64,000 bases of DNA from assembly GCF_035916875.1 (NCBI RefSeq), contig NZ_JAXUHN010000077.1:16202-80201 (forward strand), read 5' to 3'. A program made the position numbers and the translations under genes. Source of the DNA: Methylomicrobium sp035916875 (GTDB lineage Bacteria; Pseudomonadota; Gammaproteobacteria; Methylococcales; Methylomonadaceae). The notes under the pieces were generated by a model. That model searched no databases. It saw only the letters and a program-made list of their open reading frames with translations, and had not been told where the DNA came from. Each line of letters begins with the position of its first letter. The first letter of the stretch is position 1. Below are positions 50,977 through 60,323 of this stretch, one piece after another.

Positions 50977-52412
50977 ACATCCAGAATATCAATGGACCGG
51001 CCACAATACTCTGCAACATTAAACGGATCCATTTCGTCGGCATCGGTGGCACCGGCATGAGTGGCATTGCGGAAGTCTTGCTGAATCTGGGTTATGAAGT
51101 CTCCGGATCGGATATTAAAGAAAGTGCTGCAACTCAGCGACTTGCCGGCCTTGGCGTGGAAGTGGTTGTCGGCCACCGGCGCGAAAACATTACCGAGGCT
51201 GATGTGGTGGTCGTGTCGAGCGCGGTCGACCGTAGCAATGATGAGGTCGATCAGGCCTATTTGGAGCGGATTCCGGTGATTCCGCGCGCGGAGATGCTGG
51301 CCGAATTGATGCGTTTTCGCTTCGGGATCGCGGTCGCCGGCACGCATGGCAAGACGACTACGACCAGCCTGATCGCGAGCATGCTGGCTGAAGGCGGCCT
51401 CGATCCGACCTTCGTGATCGGCGGCCGGTTGAATAGCGCCGGCACGAACGCGAAACTCGGCCTCGGCAATTATCTGGTCGCCGAGGCTGATGAAAGCGAT
51501 GCGTCTTTCCTGTATTTGCAGCCGATGATGGCGATCGTGACCAATATCGATCAGGACCACATGGCGACTTATCAGGGCAGCTATCAGCGCTTGAAGGATA
51601 CCTTCATCGAATTTCTGCATCACCTGCCTTTTTACGGGATGGCGGTCTTGTGCATGGACGACGAGGGAGTCAGAGAGATCTTGCCGCTGCTTTCAAAGCC
51701 GGTCACGACTTATGGTGTCCATGACGATGCGGACGTGCGCGCGGTGAACATCGCGCAGCAGGGCATGCATACAACCTTTACCGCGCTGCGGCGCGGAGAT
51801 TTTCCGCCGCTCGAGGTCACCCTGAATCTACCGGGCTGGCACAACATGCTCAATTCACTGGCCGCGATCAGCGTCGCGACCCGCCTGGGTATTGACGATC
51901 AAGCTATCGTCGCAAGTTTGCGCGCTTTCAAAGGCGTCGGCCGGCGGTTTCAGATCAATGGCGATATCGATTTACCGGAAGGCAAGCTGACTCTTGTCGA
52001 TGACTACGGGCATCACCCTCGCGAAATTGCCGCGACGCTGGAGGCGTTGCGCCAGGCCTGGCCGGATCGTCGTTCCGTTCTGGTCTTTCAGCCGCATCGC
52101 TATACACGGACTCGGGACTTGTTCGAAGACTTCGTACATGTGCTGTCGACGGTCGATGTGTTGGTCCTGCTGGATGTTTATGCGGCCGGCGAAGCGACGA
52201 TTCGCGGCGCGGACGGCAGGTCTCTGAGTCGTGCGATACGGAACCGGGGCAAGGTCGATCCGATTTTTGTCGAGAACTGGGAAGAATTGCCGGATGTGCT
52301 GGCCGGCATCGTGAAGCCGAACGATGTGATCATGACGATGGGTGCGGGCAATGTCGGCCAAATCGCGACGCAACTGCCGGCTCTGTTGCAGGATGCGCTG
52401 GCCGCATGCTGA
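50973..52412 (+). CDS. murC: UDP-MurNAc:L-alanine ligase
   Basis: The 479-residue protein has HFVGIGGTGMSGIAEVLLNL, the ATP loop VAGTHGKTTTTSLIASML, VAEADESDASFLYLQPMMA and DDYGHHPREIAATLEAL. It adds the first amino acid to UDP-MurNAc. ATG at 50973 overlaps murG by 4 bp; the end overlaps murB by 7 bp. Confidence 0.98.
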   Translation: MNIQNINGPATILCNIKRIHFVGIGGTGMSGIAEVLLNLGYEVSGSDIKESAATQRLAGLGVEVVVGHRRENITEADVVVVSSAVDRSNDEVDQAYLERIPVIPRAEMLAELMRFRFGIAVAGTHGKTTTTSLIASMLAEGGLDPTFVIGGRLNSAGTNAKLGLGNYLVAEADESDASFLYLQPMMAIVTNIDQDHMATYQGSYQRLKDTFIEFLHHLPFYGMAVLCMDDEGVREILPLLSKPVTTYGVHDDADVRAVNIAQQGMHTTFTALRRGDFPPLEVTLNLPGWHNMLNSLAAISVATRLGIDDQAIVASLRAFKGVGRRFQINGDIDLPEGKLTLVDDYGHHPREIAATLEALRQAWPDRRSVLVFQPHRYTRTRDLFEDFVHVLSTVDVLVLLDVYAAGEATIRGADGRSLSRAIRNRGKVDPIFVENWEELPDVLAGIVKPNDVIMTMGAGNVGQIATQLPALLQDALAAC

Positions 52413-53308
52413 GCGCGCAGATCGAACGTATGAAAGGCCGCCTGCTCGAAAATGAACCGCTCTCGAAACACACGAGCTGGCGCATTGGAGGGCCGGCTGA
52501 CCGGATGTATATACCATTCGACCGGCAGGATTTGATCGAGTTTATTCGGCAATTGCCGCCAGATGAACCGCTATTTTGGATCGGTCTCGGCAGCAATCTG
52601 CTGGTTCGCGACGGCGGTATTCGCGGCACTGTGATCAATACGAAGGGACGGCTGAAAGAAATGAAGCGTCTGGCCGACGGTTCGGTTTATGTGGAGGCTG
52701 GCGTGCCTTGCGCGCATGTCGCGCGCTTTTGCGGCGAACAGGGCCTGTGTGGGGCCGAGTTTCTGGCCGGCATTCCGGGCACAATGGGCGGCGCGTTGAA
52801 GATGAACGCGGGCGCGTTTGGCGGCGAAACCTGGGAGATAGTAGAAAGCGTCGAGATGCTTTCGGCGGGCGGCGAGATCGCCGAGCGCAGCAAAGAGTCC
52901 TTCCAGATCAGCTATCGCTCGGTCAAAGGCTTCGACACGGATAAGGAATGGTTTATTTCGTCGGTCTTGCGGCTTCCGAGCGGCGATACCGAGGCCAGTC
53001 AGCAAAAAATCAGGGAATTACTGGACCGGCGCGGCAAGACCCAGCCGACCAATCAGCCGAGCTGTGGTTCGGTATTTAAAAATCCGCCGGGCGATCATGC
53101 GGCAAGATTGATCGAACAGTCCGGATTGAAAGGTTATGCAATCGGCGGCGCCTGCGTCTCCGAAAAACATGCGAATTTTATCGTGAACCTGGGTAATGCG
53201 AAGGCGGCTGATATCGAAGCGCTGATCGCCCATGTTCGACAAACCGTCAACAACAATTATGGCGTCAATTTACAGACCGAAGTCTGTATGGTCGGCGAAA
53301 ACGAGTGA
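52406..53308 (+). CDS. murB: UDP-N-acetylenolpyruvoylglucosamine reductase
   Basis: The 300-residue protein is the type II-like MurB: SKHTSWRIGGPADRMYIPFD, IGLGSNLLVRDGGIRGTVI (FAD-binding), SYRSVKGF and PSCGSVFKNPPGDHAARLIE. It reduces UDP-GlcNAc-enolpyruvate to UDP-MurNAc. E. coli keeps murB outside the dcw cluster; here it sits between murC and ddl as in many other proteobacteria. ATG at 52406 overlaps murC by 7 bp. Confidence 0.97.
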   Translation: MLSAQIERMKGRLLENEPLSKHTSWRIGGPADRMYIPFDRQDLIEFIRQLPPDEPLFWIGLGSNLLVRDGGIRGTVINTKGRLKEMKRLADGSVYVEAGVPCAHVARFCGEQGLCGAEFLAGIPGTMGGALKMNAGAFGGETWEIVESVEMLSAGGEIAERSKESFQISYRSVKGFDTDKEWFISSVLRLPSGDTEASQQKIRELLDRRGKTQPTNQPSCGSVFKNPPGDHAARLIEQSGLKGYAIGGACVSEKHANFIVNLGNAKAADIEALIAHVRQTVNNNYGVNLQTEVCMVGENE

Positions 53309-53316
53309 GGCTCTGA

Positions 53317-54237
53317 GTGCATAACAATTCGGAACAATTTGGGCGCGTTGCCGTATTGATGGGAGGAACCGCCGCGGAACGGCCGGTTTCTCTCAGAAGC
53401 GGCGCGGCGGTGTATGAGGCACTGAAACGCAAGGGCGTCGATGCAGTCGCGATAGACGTGACCGGAAGCCCTATCGAGGCATTGCAAGGCATCGCGGTGG
53501 ATCGCGTCTTCAACATCATTCACGGCCGCGGCGGTGAAGACGGCGTGCTGCAAGGCGTGCTGGAGGTGATGCAACTGCCTTATACCGGCAGCGGCGTGTT
53601 GGCGTCGGCACTGAGCATGGACAAATTGCGCACGAAATTGTGCTGGCGGGGTTATGGCCTGCCCACGCCGGCATGGACCTTACTGAAGGACGAAGGCGGT
53701 GTTGACTGCTGTATTGAACAATTGGGCTTTCCGGTCATCGTGAAACCTGCGCAGGAAGGCTCCAGCATCGGTATGAGTAAGGCGCATAACCGCGAGGAAC
53801 TGATCGCGGCCTATCAATTGGCGGCAGCTTACAAGTGCGATGTCTATGCGGAGGCTTGGGTAACAGGCCAGGAATATACCGTCGGCATCCTGAACGGCGA
53901 AGCGCTGCCGGTAATCCGTCTCGAAACGCCGCACACGTTTTATGATTATGAGGCGAAATACCACTCGAACACGACTCAATACCATTGCCCTTGCGGGTTG
54001 AATCAAGCCGAGGAAAAACACTTGCAGGATCTGGCGGTGACCGCAAGCCAGGTACTGGGCGTGGAAGGCTGGGCGCGTGTCGACGTGTTCATCGATCATG
54101 CCGGTCAGGCGCAGTTGATTGAAATCAATACGGTGCCGGGCATGACCGATCACAGCCTAGTGCCAATGGCGGCACGGCAGGCGGGACTCGATTTTGACGA
54201 ATTAGTGTGGCGGATTTTGGCGACCAGTTGCCGGTAA
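53317..54237 (+). CDS. ddl: D-alanine--D-alanine ligase
   Basis: The 306-residue ATP-grasp protein has VAVLMGGTAAERPVSLRSGA, VFNIIHGRGGEDGVLQGVLE, FPVIVKPAQEGSSIGMSKAH and LIEINTVPGMTDHSLVPMAA. It makes D-Ala-D-Ala for murF. GTG start at 53317, 8 bp after murB. Confidence 0.97.
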   Translation: MHNNSEQFGRVAVLMGGTAAERPVSLRSGAAVYEALKRKGVDAVAIDVTGSPIEALQGIAVDRVFNIIHGRGGEDGVLQGVLEVMQLPYTGSGVLASALSMDKLRTKLCWRGYGLPTPAWTLLKDEGGVDCCIEQLGFPVIVKPAQEGSSIGMSKAHNREELIAAYQLAAAYKCDVYAEAWVTGQEYTVGILNGEALPVIRLETPHTFYDYEAKYHSNTTQYHCPCGLNQAEEKHLQDLAVTASQVLGVEGWARVDVFIDHAGQAQLIEINTVPGMTDHSLVPMAARQAGLDFDELVWRILATSCR

Positions 54238-54239
54238 CG

Positions 54240-55040
54240 ATGAATGCAAGCTGGAAAATTCTCGCGGCGCTGTGCGTGATCGCCGCTTTGTTTTGGAGAT
54301 TCGGTCATGGCGTCAAGGTTTATGGCCCGGATGTCACGCCGGTCAGATATGTCAGAATCGGCGGCGTGTTTCAATATCTGACCAAGGACGAAATTAAAAA
54401 CACCCTGTTGCCGTTGGTGCAAGCCGGATTTCTGGCGACCGACATGCAGGCGGTACACGATGCAGTCGCGAAATTGCCTTGGGTTGACGGGGTGGAGGTC
54501 AAACGGGTTTGGCCGGATGCAATCGACATTCGGGTGCGGGAGAAAACCGCTTTCGCGCGTTGGCGCGATAACAGCCTGATCACCGAGCAGGGCGTGATTT
54601 TTTCGCCGCGCAATGTCGAGCAGTTTCTGATGCTGCCGAAAGTGTCCGGACCTGAGCGGCAAGAGCAAAAAGTGCTCGAAATCATGAAAGGCGTCACGAC
54701 CGCGCTGGCGGATCAGGTGATGGTATTGACCGAGTTTACGGTCAATGAGCGCTGGTCCTGGAAAATCCGGCTTACGAACGGTATGGAAATCCTGTTGGGG
54801 CGCGAAGACCAGTTAAAGAAATTGCAGCGTTTTTTACGCACGCTGCCGGTGTTAGGTGCGGAGCAGGCAGGTGCGATCGCGATCGCCGATTTACGCTATC
54901 CGAACGGTTATGCAATCACTTGGTGGCCGGATGCGCCGCCGATCGATTGGAGCAAATTGGCGGACCCAAAACCGGCCGGCGAACAAAATACGAATAAAGC
55001 GATACAGAGTAAAAAACATGGCAAAAAAAACAGAACGTAA
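54240..55040 (+). CDS. ftsQ: Cell division protein FtsQ
   Basis: The 266-residue protein has one membrane helix (about 5-20: WKILAALCVIAALFWRFG) followed by a POTRA domain (VRYVRIGGVFQYLTKDEIKN, LVQAGFLATDMQAVHDAV) and the FtsQ beta domain (WPDAIDIRVREKTAFARWRD). It links FtsL/FtsB to the divisome in the periplasm. I chose ATG 54240, 2 bp after ddl, over an in-frame GTG at 54207 that would lie inside ddl. Confidence 0.93.
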   Translation: MNASWKILAALCVIAALFWRFGHGVKVYGPDVTPVRYVRIGGVFQYLTKDEIKNTLLPLVQAGFLATDMQAVHDAVAKLPWVDGVEVKRVWPDAIDIRVREKTAFARWRDNSLITEQGVIFSPRNVEQFLMLPKVSGPERQEQKVLEIMKGVTTALADQVMVLTEFTVNERWSWKIRLTNGMEILLGREDQLKKLQRFLRTLPVLGAEQAGAIAIADLRYPNGYAITWWPDAPPIDWSKLADPKPAGEQNTNKAIQSKKHGKKNRT

Positions 55041-56244
55041 TTTAATCGTGGGTCTGGACATCGGCACTACCAAAGTAGCTGCGATTGTCGGAGAGATCAC
55101 CAGCGAAGGTAACATCGAGGTGATCGGAATCGGCCAGACCGCGTCACGCGGTTTGAAAAAGGGCGTCGTGGTAAATCTGGAGTCGACCGTCAATTCAATC
55201 CAGCGGGCGATAGAGGAAGCGGAATTAATGGCAGGATGTCAGATCAAGTCGGTGTTTGCCGGGATCGCCGGCAGCCATATCAAAAGCCTGAACTCGCACG
55301 GTATCGTCGCGATTAGGGACAAGGAGGTTACGCAATACGACATTGATCGGGTGATCGATTCGGCGCGCGCGGTAGCGATCCCGGCCGATCAAAAGATTCT
55401 GCACATTTTGCCGCAAGAATTTGTGATCGATCTGCAGGAAGGCATCAAGGAAGCGATCGGCATGTCCGGCATTCGGCTCGAAGCGAAGGTGCATATGGTG
55501 ACCAGCAGCGTCAGTGCGCAACAGAACATCATCAAATGCATCCGTCGTTGCGGGCTCGAAGTCGACGACATCGTGCTCGAACAATTGGCGTCCTGCAATG
55601 CGGTTCTGAGCGAGGACGAAAAAGAACTGGGCGTCTGTTTGATTGACATCGGTGGCGGCACGACCGACATCGCGGTATTCGTTGACGGCGCAATCAAGCA
55701 TACCGCGGTGATTCCGATCGCCGGCGATCAGGTTACGAACGACATCGCGGTCGCGTTAAGAACACCGACGGTCAATGCGGAAGAGATCAAACGCAAATAT
55801 GCCTGCGCATTAACGCAGCTTGCCGATGTCGAAGGTTCGATCGACGTGCCGAGCATCGGCGACCGCGCGCCGCGCAAGATTTCGACGCAAAATCTTGCGG
55901 AGATTATCGAGCCGCGTTATGAAGAATTGTTGATGCTGGTGCAGTCGGAACTCCGGCGTAGCGGCTACGAAGAATTAATTGCGGCCGGCATCGTATTGAC
56001 AGGGGGCAGTTCAAAGGTTACGGGATTGATTGAGTTGGCGGAGGAGATTTTTCACACGCCAGTGCGGTTGGGGATTCCGCAAAATGTCACCGGCTTGCCG
56101 GAAGTGGTCAAAAATCCGATTTATTCGACGGGCATTGGTTTGTTGATCTACGGCAAAGAACACCAGAGTTATGGAAAAAGCATCGAATATGAGAGCGCCG
56201 GTTGGTGGTCGAAAATCAAAGGTTGGTTTCAGGGTAATTTTTAA
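55018..56244 (+). CDS. ftsA: Cell division protein FtsA
   Basis: The 408-residue actin-like protein starts MAKKTERNLIVGLDIGTTKV and has the FtsA phosphate and adenosine motifs (GVCLIDIGGGTTDIAVFVDG, AAGIVLTGGSSKVTGL), with a C-terminal amphipathic tail (WWSKIKGWFQGNF) for membrane anchoring. It tethers FtsZ to the membrane. ATG at 55018 overlaps ftsQ by 23 bp; the longer frame upstream to 54856 is the shadow of ftsQ. Confidence 0.97.
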   Translation: MAKKTERNLIVGLDIGTTKVAAIVGEITSEGNIEVIGIGQTASRGLKKGVVVNLESTVNSIQRAIEEAELMAGCQIKSVFAGIAGSHIKSLNSHGIVAIRDKEVTQYDIDRVIDSARAVAIPADQKILHILPQEFVIDLQEGIKEAIGMSGIRLEAKVHMVTSSVSAQQNIIKCIRRCGLEVDDIVLEQLASCNAVLSEDEKELGVCLIDIGGGTTDIAVFVDGAIKHTAVIPIAGDQVTNDIAVALRTPTVNAEEIKRKYACALTQLADVEGSIDVPSIGDRAPRKISTQNLAEIIEPRYEELLMLVQSELRRSGYEELIAAGIVLTGGSSKVTGLIELAEEIFHTPVRLGIPQNVTGLPEVVKNPIYSTGIGLLIYGKEHQSYGKSIEYESAGWWSKIKGWFQGNF

Positions 56245-56272
56245 CTTAACGAAGACGAATTAGGGGTGGGTT

Positions 56273-57430
56273 ATGAAATATGAGTTAATCGACACGTGTA
56301 CCGAGTCGGCAGTGATCAAGGTGATTGGCGTCGGTGGCGGCGGCGGCAATGCAGTCGGCCAGATGGTGAGCAGCCATATCGAAGGCGTCGAGTTCATTTG
56401 CGCGAATACGGACGCACAGGCACTCAGAAAATTGAACATGGGCACGATCATTCAACTGGGCGTCGAGCTGACCAAGGGCTTGGGCGCTGGTACGAATCCT
56501 GAAATCGGCCGCCAGGCCGCCGAGGAAAACAGCGATCGAATCAAGGAAGTGCTGGAAGGCGCGGACATGGTGTTTTTGACCGCTGGCATGGGCGGCGGCA
56601 CCGGCACCGGCGCGATTCCGGTGATTGCGTCGTTGGCGCGCGAAATGGGCATTTTGACAGTTGCGGTCGTCACCAAGCCGTTCCTGTTCGAAGGCAAGAA
56701 GAAACTGGCGATTGCCGAACAAGGCATCGCGGAACTCGAAAAATATGTCGATTCGTTGATTACGATCCCAAATCAGAAATTGCTGCCGGTGCTCGGACAT
56801 AATGTGTCGCTGGTCGATGCGTTCAAGGCAGCCAATCGCGTGTTGCTGGATGCAGTACAAGGTATCACCGAGCTGATCGTGCATCCGGGCATGATCAACG
56901 TCGACTTTGCCGATGTGCGCACCGTAATGAAGGGCATGGGCGCGGCGATTATGGGCTCCGGTTCCGCAACCGGCGACCAGCGCGCGCGCGAGGCGGCCGA
57001 AAAAGCAATCGCCTGTCCGTTGCTCGAAGATCTTAGTCTGCAAGGCGCCAAAGGCATCCTGGTCAACATTACTGCGGCCGATATGGGTATCGCCGAATTC
57101 AACGAAGTCGGCAATATCGTCCATGAGTTTGCCTCCGAGGAGGCTGTCATCAAGATCGGCACCGCGATTGATCCGAGTCTCGGCGATGAAATCAAAGTCA
57201 CCGTGGTCGCGACCGGCATGGGATTGTCCCGGCAGCAGGCAAAAGCGCCGGTCAAACTGATGCATCGCGCAGCGGGCGGCGACGTCAGCTACAACGAGTT
57301 CGATAAACCGACCGTGATGCGCAATAAGCCGGAAGGCCGGGAATCACGGGTGGGCGCCGCAGCGGCCGTCAAGGAAACGAATCTGGAACTTCTGGATATT
57401 CCGGCGTTCTTGCGCCGCCAGGCCGATTGA
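56273..57430 (+). CDS. ftsZ: Cell division GTPase FtsZ
   Basis: The 385-residue tubulin-like protein carries VGGGGGNAVGQM and the signature AGMGGGTGTGAIPVIA, plus a C-terminal tail LLDIPAFLRRQAD that contacts FtsA and ZipA. It forms the Z-ring. ATG at 56273, 28 bp after ftsA. A nested hairpin and a separate lpxC promoter follow, so ftsZ probably ends the main transcript. Confidence 0.98.
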   Translation: MKYELIDTCTESAVIKVIGVGGGGGNAVGQMVSSHIEGVEFICANTDAQALRKLNMGTIIQLGVELTKGLGAGTNPEIGRQAAEENSDRIKEVLEGADMVFLTAGMGGGTGTGAIPVIASLAREMGILTVAVVTKPFLFEGKKKLAIAEQGIAELEKYVDSLITIPNQKLLPVLGHNVSLVDAFKAANRVLLDAVQGITELIVHPGMINVDFADVRTVMKGMGAAIMGSGSATGDQRAREAAEKAIACPLLEDLSLQGAKGILVNITAADMGIAEFNEVGNIVHEFASEEAVIKIGTAIDPSLGDEIKVTVVATGMGLSRQQAKAPVKLMHRAAGGDVSYNEFDKPTVMRNKPEGRESRVGAAAAVKETNLELLDIPAFLRRQAD

Positions 57431-57448
57431 CGGATAGCCGTGCAGGCG

Positions 57449-57515
57449 GCAGGGTTAGCCAAGTAGAGACCCGGCATGGCGGTTCTTTGTCGGGTTATGC
57501 CGGCGCTAACCCTGC
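57449..57515. other. Nested inverted repeat between ftsZ and lpxC
   Basis: Outer arms GCAGGGTTAGC (57449-57459) and GCTAACCCTGC (57505-57515) pair perfectly. An inner pair CCGGCAT (57471-57477) and ATGCCGG (57497-57503) stacks inside. No T-run follows, so it is not a standard intrinsic terminator; mRNA-stability or attenuator function is possible. Confidence 0.75.
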
Positions 57516-57553
57516 TTACAGTGCGTGCGGTTTCTGATTTTGCTAACCGAACA

Positions 57554-57562
57554 TGATAGAAT
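57554..57562 (+). promoter_or_regulatory. Extended -10 promoter of lpxC
   Basis: TGA-TAGAAT lies 36 bp before the lpxC ATG. The -35 is weak, as in many extended -10 promoters. Confidence 0.5.
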
Positions 57563-57597
57563 GAGCCATTCCCAGCTTTACATTCTATAGATCATTT

Positions 57598-58521
57598 ATG
57601 ATTAAACAGCGTACTTTGAAAAATTCGATCAGAGCCACCGGCGTCGGCTTGCACACGGGTGCCAAAGTCTATTTGACTCTGCATCCAGCCGAGCCGAATA
57701 CCGGCATACGCTTTCGCCGAGTGGATTTGGACGAACCAGTCACGATCCAGGCGTCGCCGAGCAATGTCGGCGAAACGGTGCTTTCTACCACGCTGGTTGT
57801 CGGCAACGTTAAAATTTCTACGATCGAGCATCTGCTGTCAGCTTTTGCGGGGCTTGGCATCGACAATGCGCTGATCGATGTTAGCGCGGCCGAAGTGCCG
57901 ATTATGGACGGTAGCGCAGGGCCGTTTGTATTTTTACTGCAATCGGCCGGGATTCATGAACAGGATGCACCAAAGCAGTATATCCGTATCAAAAAGAGCG
58001 TCAGGGTCGAAGAGGGTGATAAATGGGCGGCGTTTGAACCGTTCGACGGTTTCAAGGTAACTTTTACGATCGATTTCGAACACCCGGCTTTTGCAGAACA
58101 CCTCAGAACCGCAACCATGGATTTTTCGTCGACAACCTTCGTGAAGGAAGTCAGTCGCGCCAGAACCTTTGGTTTCATGAAAGATATCGACATGCTGCGG
58201 CGCAACAATTTGGCGTTAGGCGGCAGTCTCGACAATGCTATCGTCGTTGACGATGCGAAAGTTTTGAACGAGGACGGTCTCCGCTATGCCGACGAGTTCG
58301 TCAAACACAAGATTCTTGATGCGATCGGCGATTTATATCTGCTTGGACACAGTTTGATTGGCGAGTTTACCGGCTATAAATCCGGCCATGGCCTGAATAA
58401 TCAATTGCTTCGCACCTTGCTGAACGATAAGGAGGCGTGGGAAATGGTCACTTTCGAAAACGAAAATGACTCGCCGATTTCTTTCATGCGTTCCGCCGAG
58501 GCGCCCCGTCCCGCCGCCTGA
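57598..58521 (+). CDS. lpxC: UDP-3-O-acyl-GlcNAc deacetylase
   Basis: The 307-residue protein matches LpxC: TLKNSIRATGVGLHTGAKVY, EHLLSAFAGLGIDNALIDVS (first zinc His) and VKHKILDAIGDLYLLGHSLI (His and Asp of the zinc site), with a later GHGLNNQLLRTLL. It catalyses the committed step of lipid A synthesis in the cytoplasm. Length is normal. It is separated from ftsZ by 167 bp with its own promoter and converges with the DciA-like gene. Confidence 0.98.
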   Translation: MIKQRTLKNSIRATGVGLHTGAKVYLTLHPAEPNTGIRFRRVDLDEPVTIQASPSNVGETVLSTTLVVGNVKISTIEHLLSAFAGLGIDNALIDVSAAEVPIMDGSAGPFVFLLQSAGIHEQDAPKQYIRIKKSVRVEEGDKWAAFEPFDGFKVTFTIDFEHPAFAEHLRTATMDFSSTTFVKEVSRARTFGFMKDIDMLRRNNLALGGSLDNAIVVDDAKVLNEDGLRYADEFVKHKILDAIGDLYLLGHSLIGEFTGYKSGHGLNNQLLRTLLNDKEAWEMVTFENENDSPISFMRSAEAPRPAA

Positions 58522-58530
58522 TACGCCTTT

Positions 58531-58974
58531 TTATCCGTCCGTCAGTTTCACAAGCGTTGCGCTCAGTCGTTGCAACGCTTGCTGCAGCTGGCTGTCCCCA
58601 ATTGCATTCGCGTGATTTCTGATCATCGCAATTTTTTCTGCCGAAGGTAGATTTGCCTTTCTTTCGGTTTGCGGGCTTTTGCCGATTTGATCGGCCAAAA
58701 TGTGGATTTGCAGTTTTTCGAATGGATGCCCCTGCGCATTGCTCGCCGCTTGCAGAACGTTCTGCTTCAAAAAACGTAACTGCGAAGCCCAGGCCGCCGA
58801 ATCGGTATAAAGCAGCAGCTTTTTCTCATTTACCACGCAATACAGCACATGAATCGCCAAGGATCGCGGCAATTCAGCGCGGATGCGCCGGAGCAGCAAC
58901 TGCTGCTGGTCCAGTCGGCCGTGAAACACGGCCAATGTGCGGTTTTGAAAGGATTGCGCTAATTTGAAAGCCAT
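58531..58974 (-). CDS. DUF721 protein, DciA-like replicative helicase loader
   Basis: The 147-residue protein has the DciA/DUF721 pattern: RRIRAELPRSLAIHVLYCVV, EKKLLLYTDSAAWASQLRFL and basic C-terminal segments. DciA loads DnaB in bacteria without DnaC. Its place next to lpxC, converging with it, is common in gammaproteobacteria. I use ATG 58974 (MAFKLAQSFQ); GTG at 59046 would add 24 residues without family resemblance, so the start is uncertain. Confidence 0.8.
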   Translation of the reverse strand: MAFKLAQSFQNRTLAVFHGRLDQQQLLLRRIRAELPRSLAIHVLYCVVNEKKLLLYTDSAAWASQLRFLKQNVLQAASNAQGHPFEKLQIHILADQIGKSPQTERKANLPSAEKIAMIRNHANAIGDSQLQQALQRLSATLVKLTDG

Positions 58975-59204
58975 CAAATAGGGTGCTCGAACGCCGATTA
59001 AAATGATTTGCGATCCGTTTTTTTCCGGGCGCTCGGTTTGTAACACGGTTCATGATAGGGTAGCTCGAAGACCTGAGTCAATAGCGCTCGACTTGATTAT
59101 TGAGACTGGCTTTATGATTGAACCTGGTCCGAATGCGCTTATCTAATAAGCTATTTCATCGCGCTATCGAAAGATGGGTGGCGCATCAATCAGTGGGAAG
59201 CTCA

Positions 59205-59732
59205 ATGAAGATGATAAATCCTTTATCTCAGGCGATTGTGCCGGTTTTTCTGCTTGCCGGATGCTCGAGTCTGCCTATCGGGCCGAGCGTGCTGGTGTTA
59301 CCGGGCACGGGCAAATCGTTCGAGCAATTCCGCGCCGACGATATGCAGTGCCGGCAATATGCTTTCGCGCAAAGCGGCGGCGTAACGCCGGGCCAAGTCG
59401 CAACCGGCAGCGGCGTCGGCACGGCGGCGGTGGGGACAGCGGTAGGAGCCGCGGCCGGAGCGGCCTTGGGCGGCGGTCAAGGCGCGGCGATTGGCGCTGG
59501 ATCGGGCTTGTTGGCGGGCACAATCTCCGGTTCGGAGGCCGCCCGCGCGACTGGCTACGAGGCCCAGCAGCGTTACGACATGGGCTATATCCAATGTATG
59601 TATGCTTACGGCAATCGGGTGCCGGTCAGCGGCAGTTTCATTGATGAAGCGCCTTATTCCTCAGGGCAGTATCCGGGCGCTTCATATCCTCCGCCACCTG
59701 AAATGCAGGCACCGGCATTGCCGCCCAGATAA
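59205..59732 (+). CDS. Gly-zipper lipoprotein
   Basis: The 175-residue protein has a signal peptide and lipobox (VFLLAGC; Cys near residue 20), then a conserved cysteine-bearing segment (DDMQCRQYAFAQSGG) and a Gly-zipper repeat (VGTAVGAAAGAALGGGQGAA). A Tyr/Pro-rich tail follows. Gly-zipper lipoproteins sit in the outer membrane; function is usually unknown. I chose ATG 59205 after GGGAAG instead of the longer frame from 59118. The next lipoprotein gene follows after 52 bp. Confidence 0.82.
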   Translation: MKMINPLSQAIVPVFLLAGCSSLPIGPSVLVLPGTGKSFEQFRADDMQCRQYAFAQSGGVTPGQVATGSGVGTAAVGTAVGAAAGAALGGGQGAAIGAGSGLLAGTISGSEAARATGYEAQQRYDMGYIQCMYAYGNRVPVSGSFIDEAPYSSGQYPGASYPPPPEMQAPALPPR

Positions 59733-59784
59733 GTTTAGGGATGAGAAATCCATGATCGATGAAAAATTTTTAGGGGAGGCAGAG

Positions 59785-60270
59785 ATGAAACGATTGCTCA
59801 AATTGGCCGTGGCAATGGGGATGCTGTTGATCATTCAGGGCTGCTATTATTATGGCCCGGCCGGTGCTTATTATGGTTCGTACTACTACCCTTCGGTGGG
59901 GATCGGTTATGGAGGTTATAGCTATTGGCCGTATTCCTACTACGGATACCAGCCTAATTTTTTCTACAACTATTGGCCACATCGCTATTATGGAGGGGGA
60001 GGTCATTACTGGGGAGGATATGGCGGGAACAACTGGCACGGCGGTAGCGGTGGACAGCATTGGGGCGGCGGTTCCGGTGGTTTGGGAGGATGGTCATCTG
60101 GTCATGGTGGAGGCGCAGGCGAAGGCCGCCAATGGGGGGGAGGATTTCATGGAGGCGGTGGATATCAGTCTGGTCAGGGAGGAAGCTTCGGAGGCGGGTT
60201 TCATGGGGGAGGAGGCGGTTTCGGAGGTCACGGTTTCGGGGGAGGCTCCGGCGGTCATGGCCGCCGTTAA
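59785..60270 (+). CDS. Gly/Tyr/His-rich lipoprotein
   Basis: This 161-residue protein has a signal peptide with lipobox (LLIIQGC; Cys near residue 18), then Tyr-rich (GYGGYSYWPYSYYGYQPNFF) and Gly/His-rich repeats (GGGFHGGGG). The sequence is low complexity and has no enzymatic motif. Similar proteins are surface or cell-wall components of unknown role. ATG at 59785 has a GGGGAGG site 5 nt upstream; the longer frame from 59491 is the shadow of the preceding gene. Confidence 0.78.
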   Translation: MKRLLKLAVAMGMLLIIQGCYYYGPAGAYYGSYYYPSVGIGYGGYSYWPYSYYGYQPNFFYNYWPHRYYGGGGHYWGGYGGNNWHGGSGGQHWGGGSGGLGGWSSGHGGGAGEGRQWGGGFHGGGGYQSGQGGSFGGGFHGGGGGFGGHGFGGGSGGHGRR

Positions 60271-60323
60271 CATGTACAGAGATAGGGGGGGCTAGTGTAG
60301 TTGCCGTTATGTTGTGATGAGGA

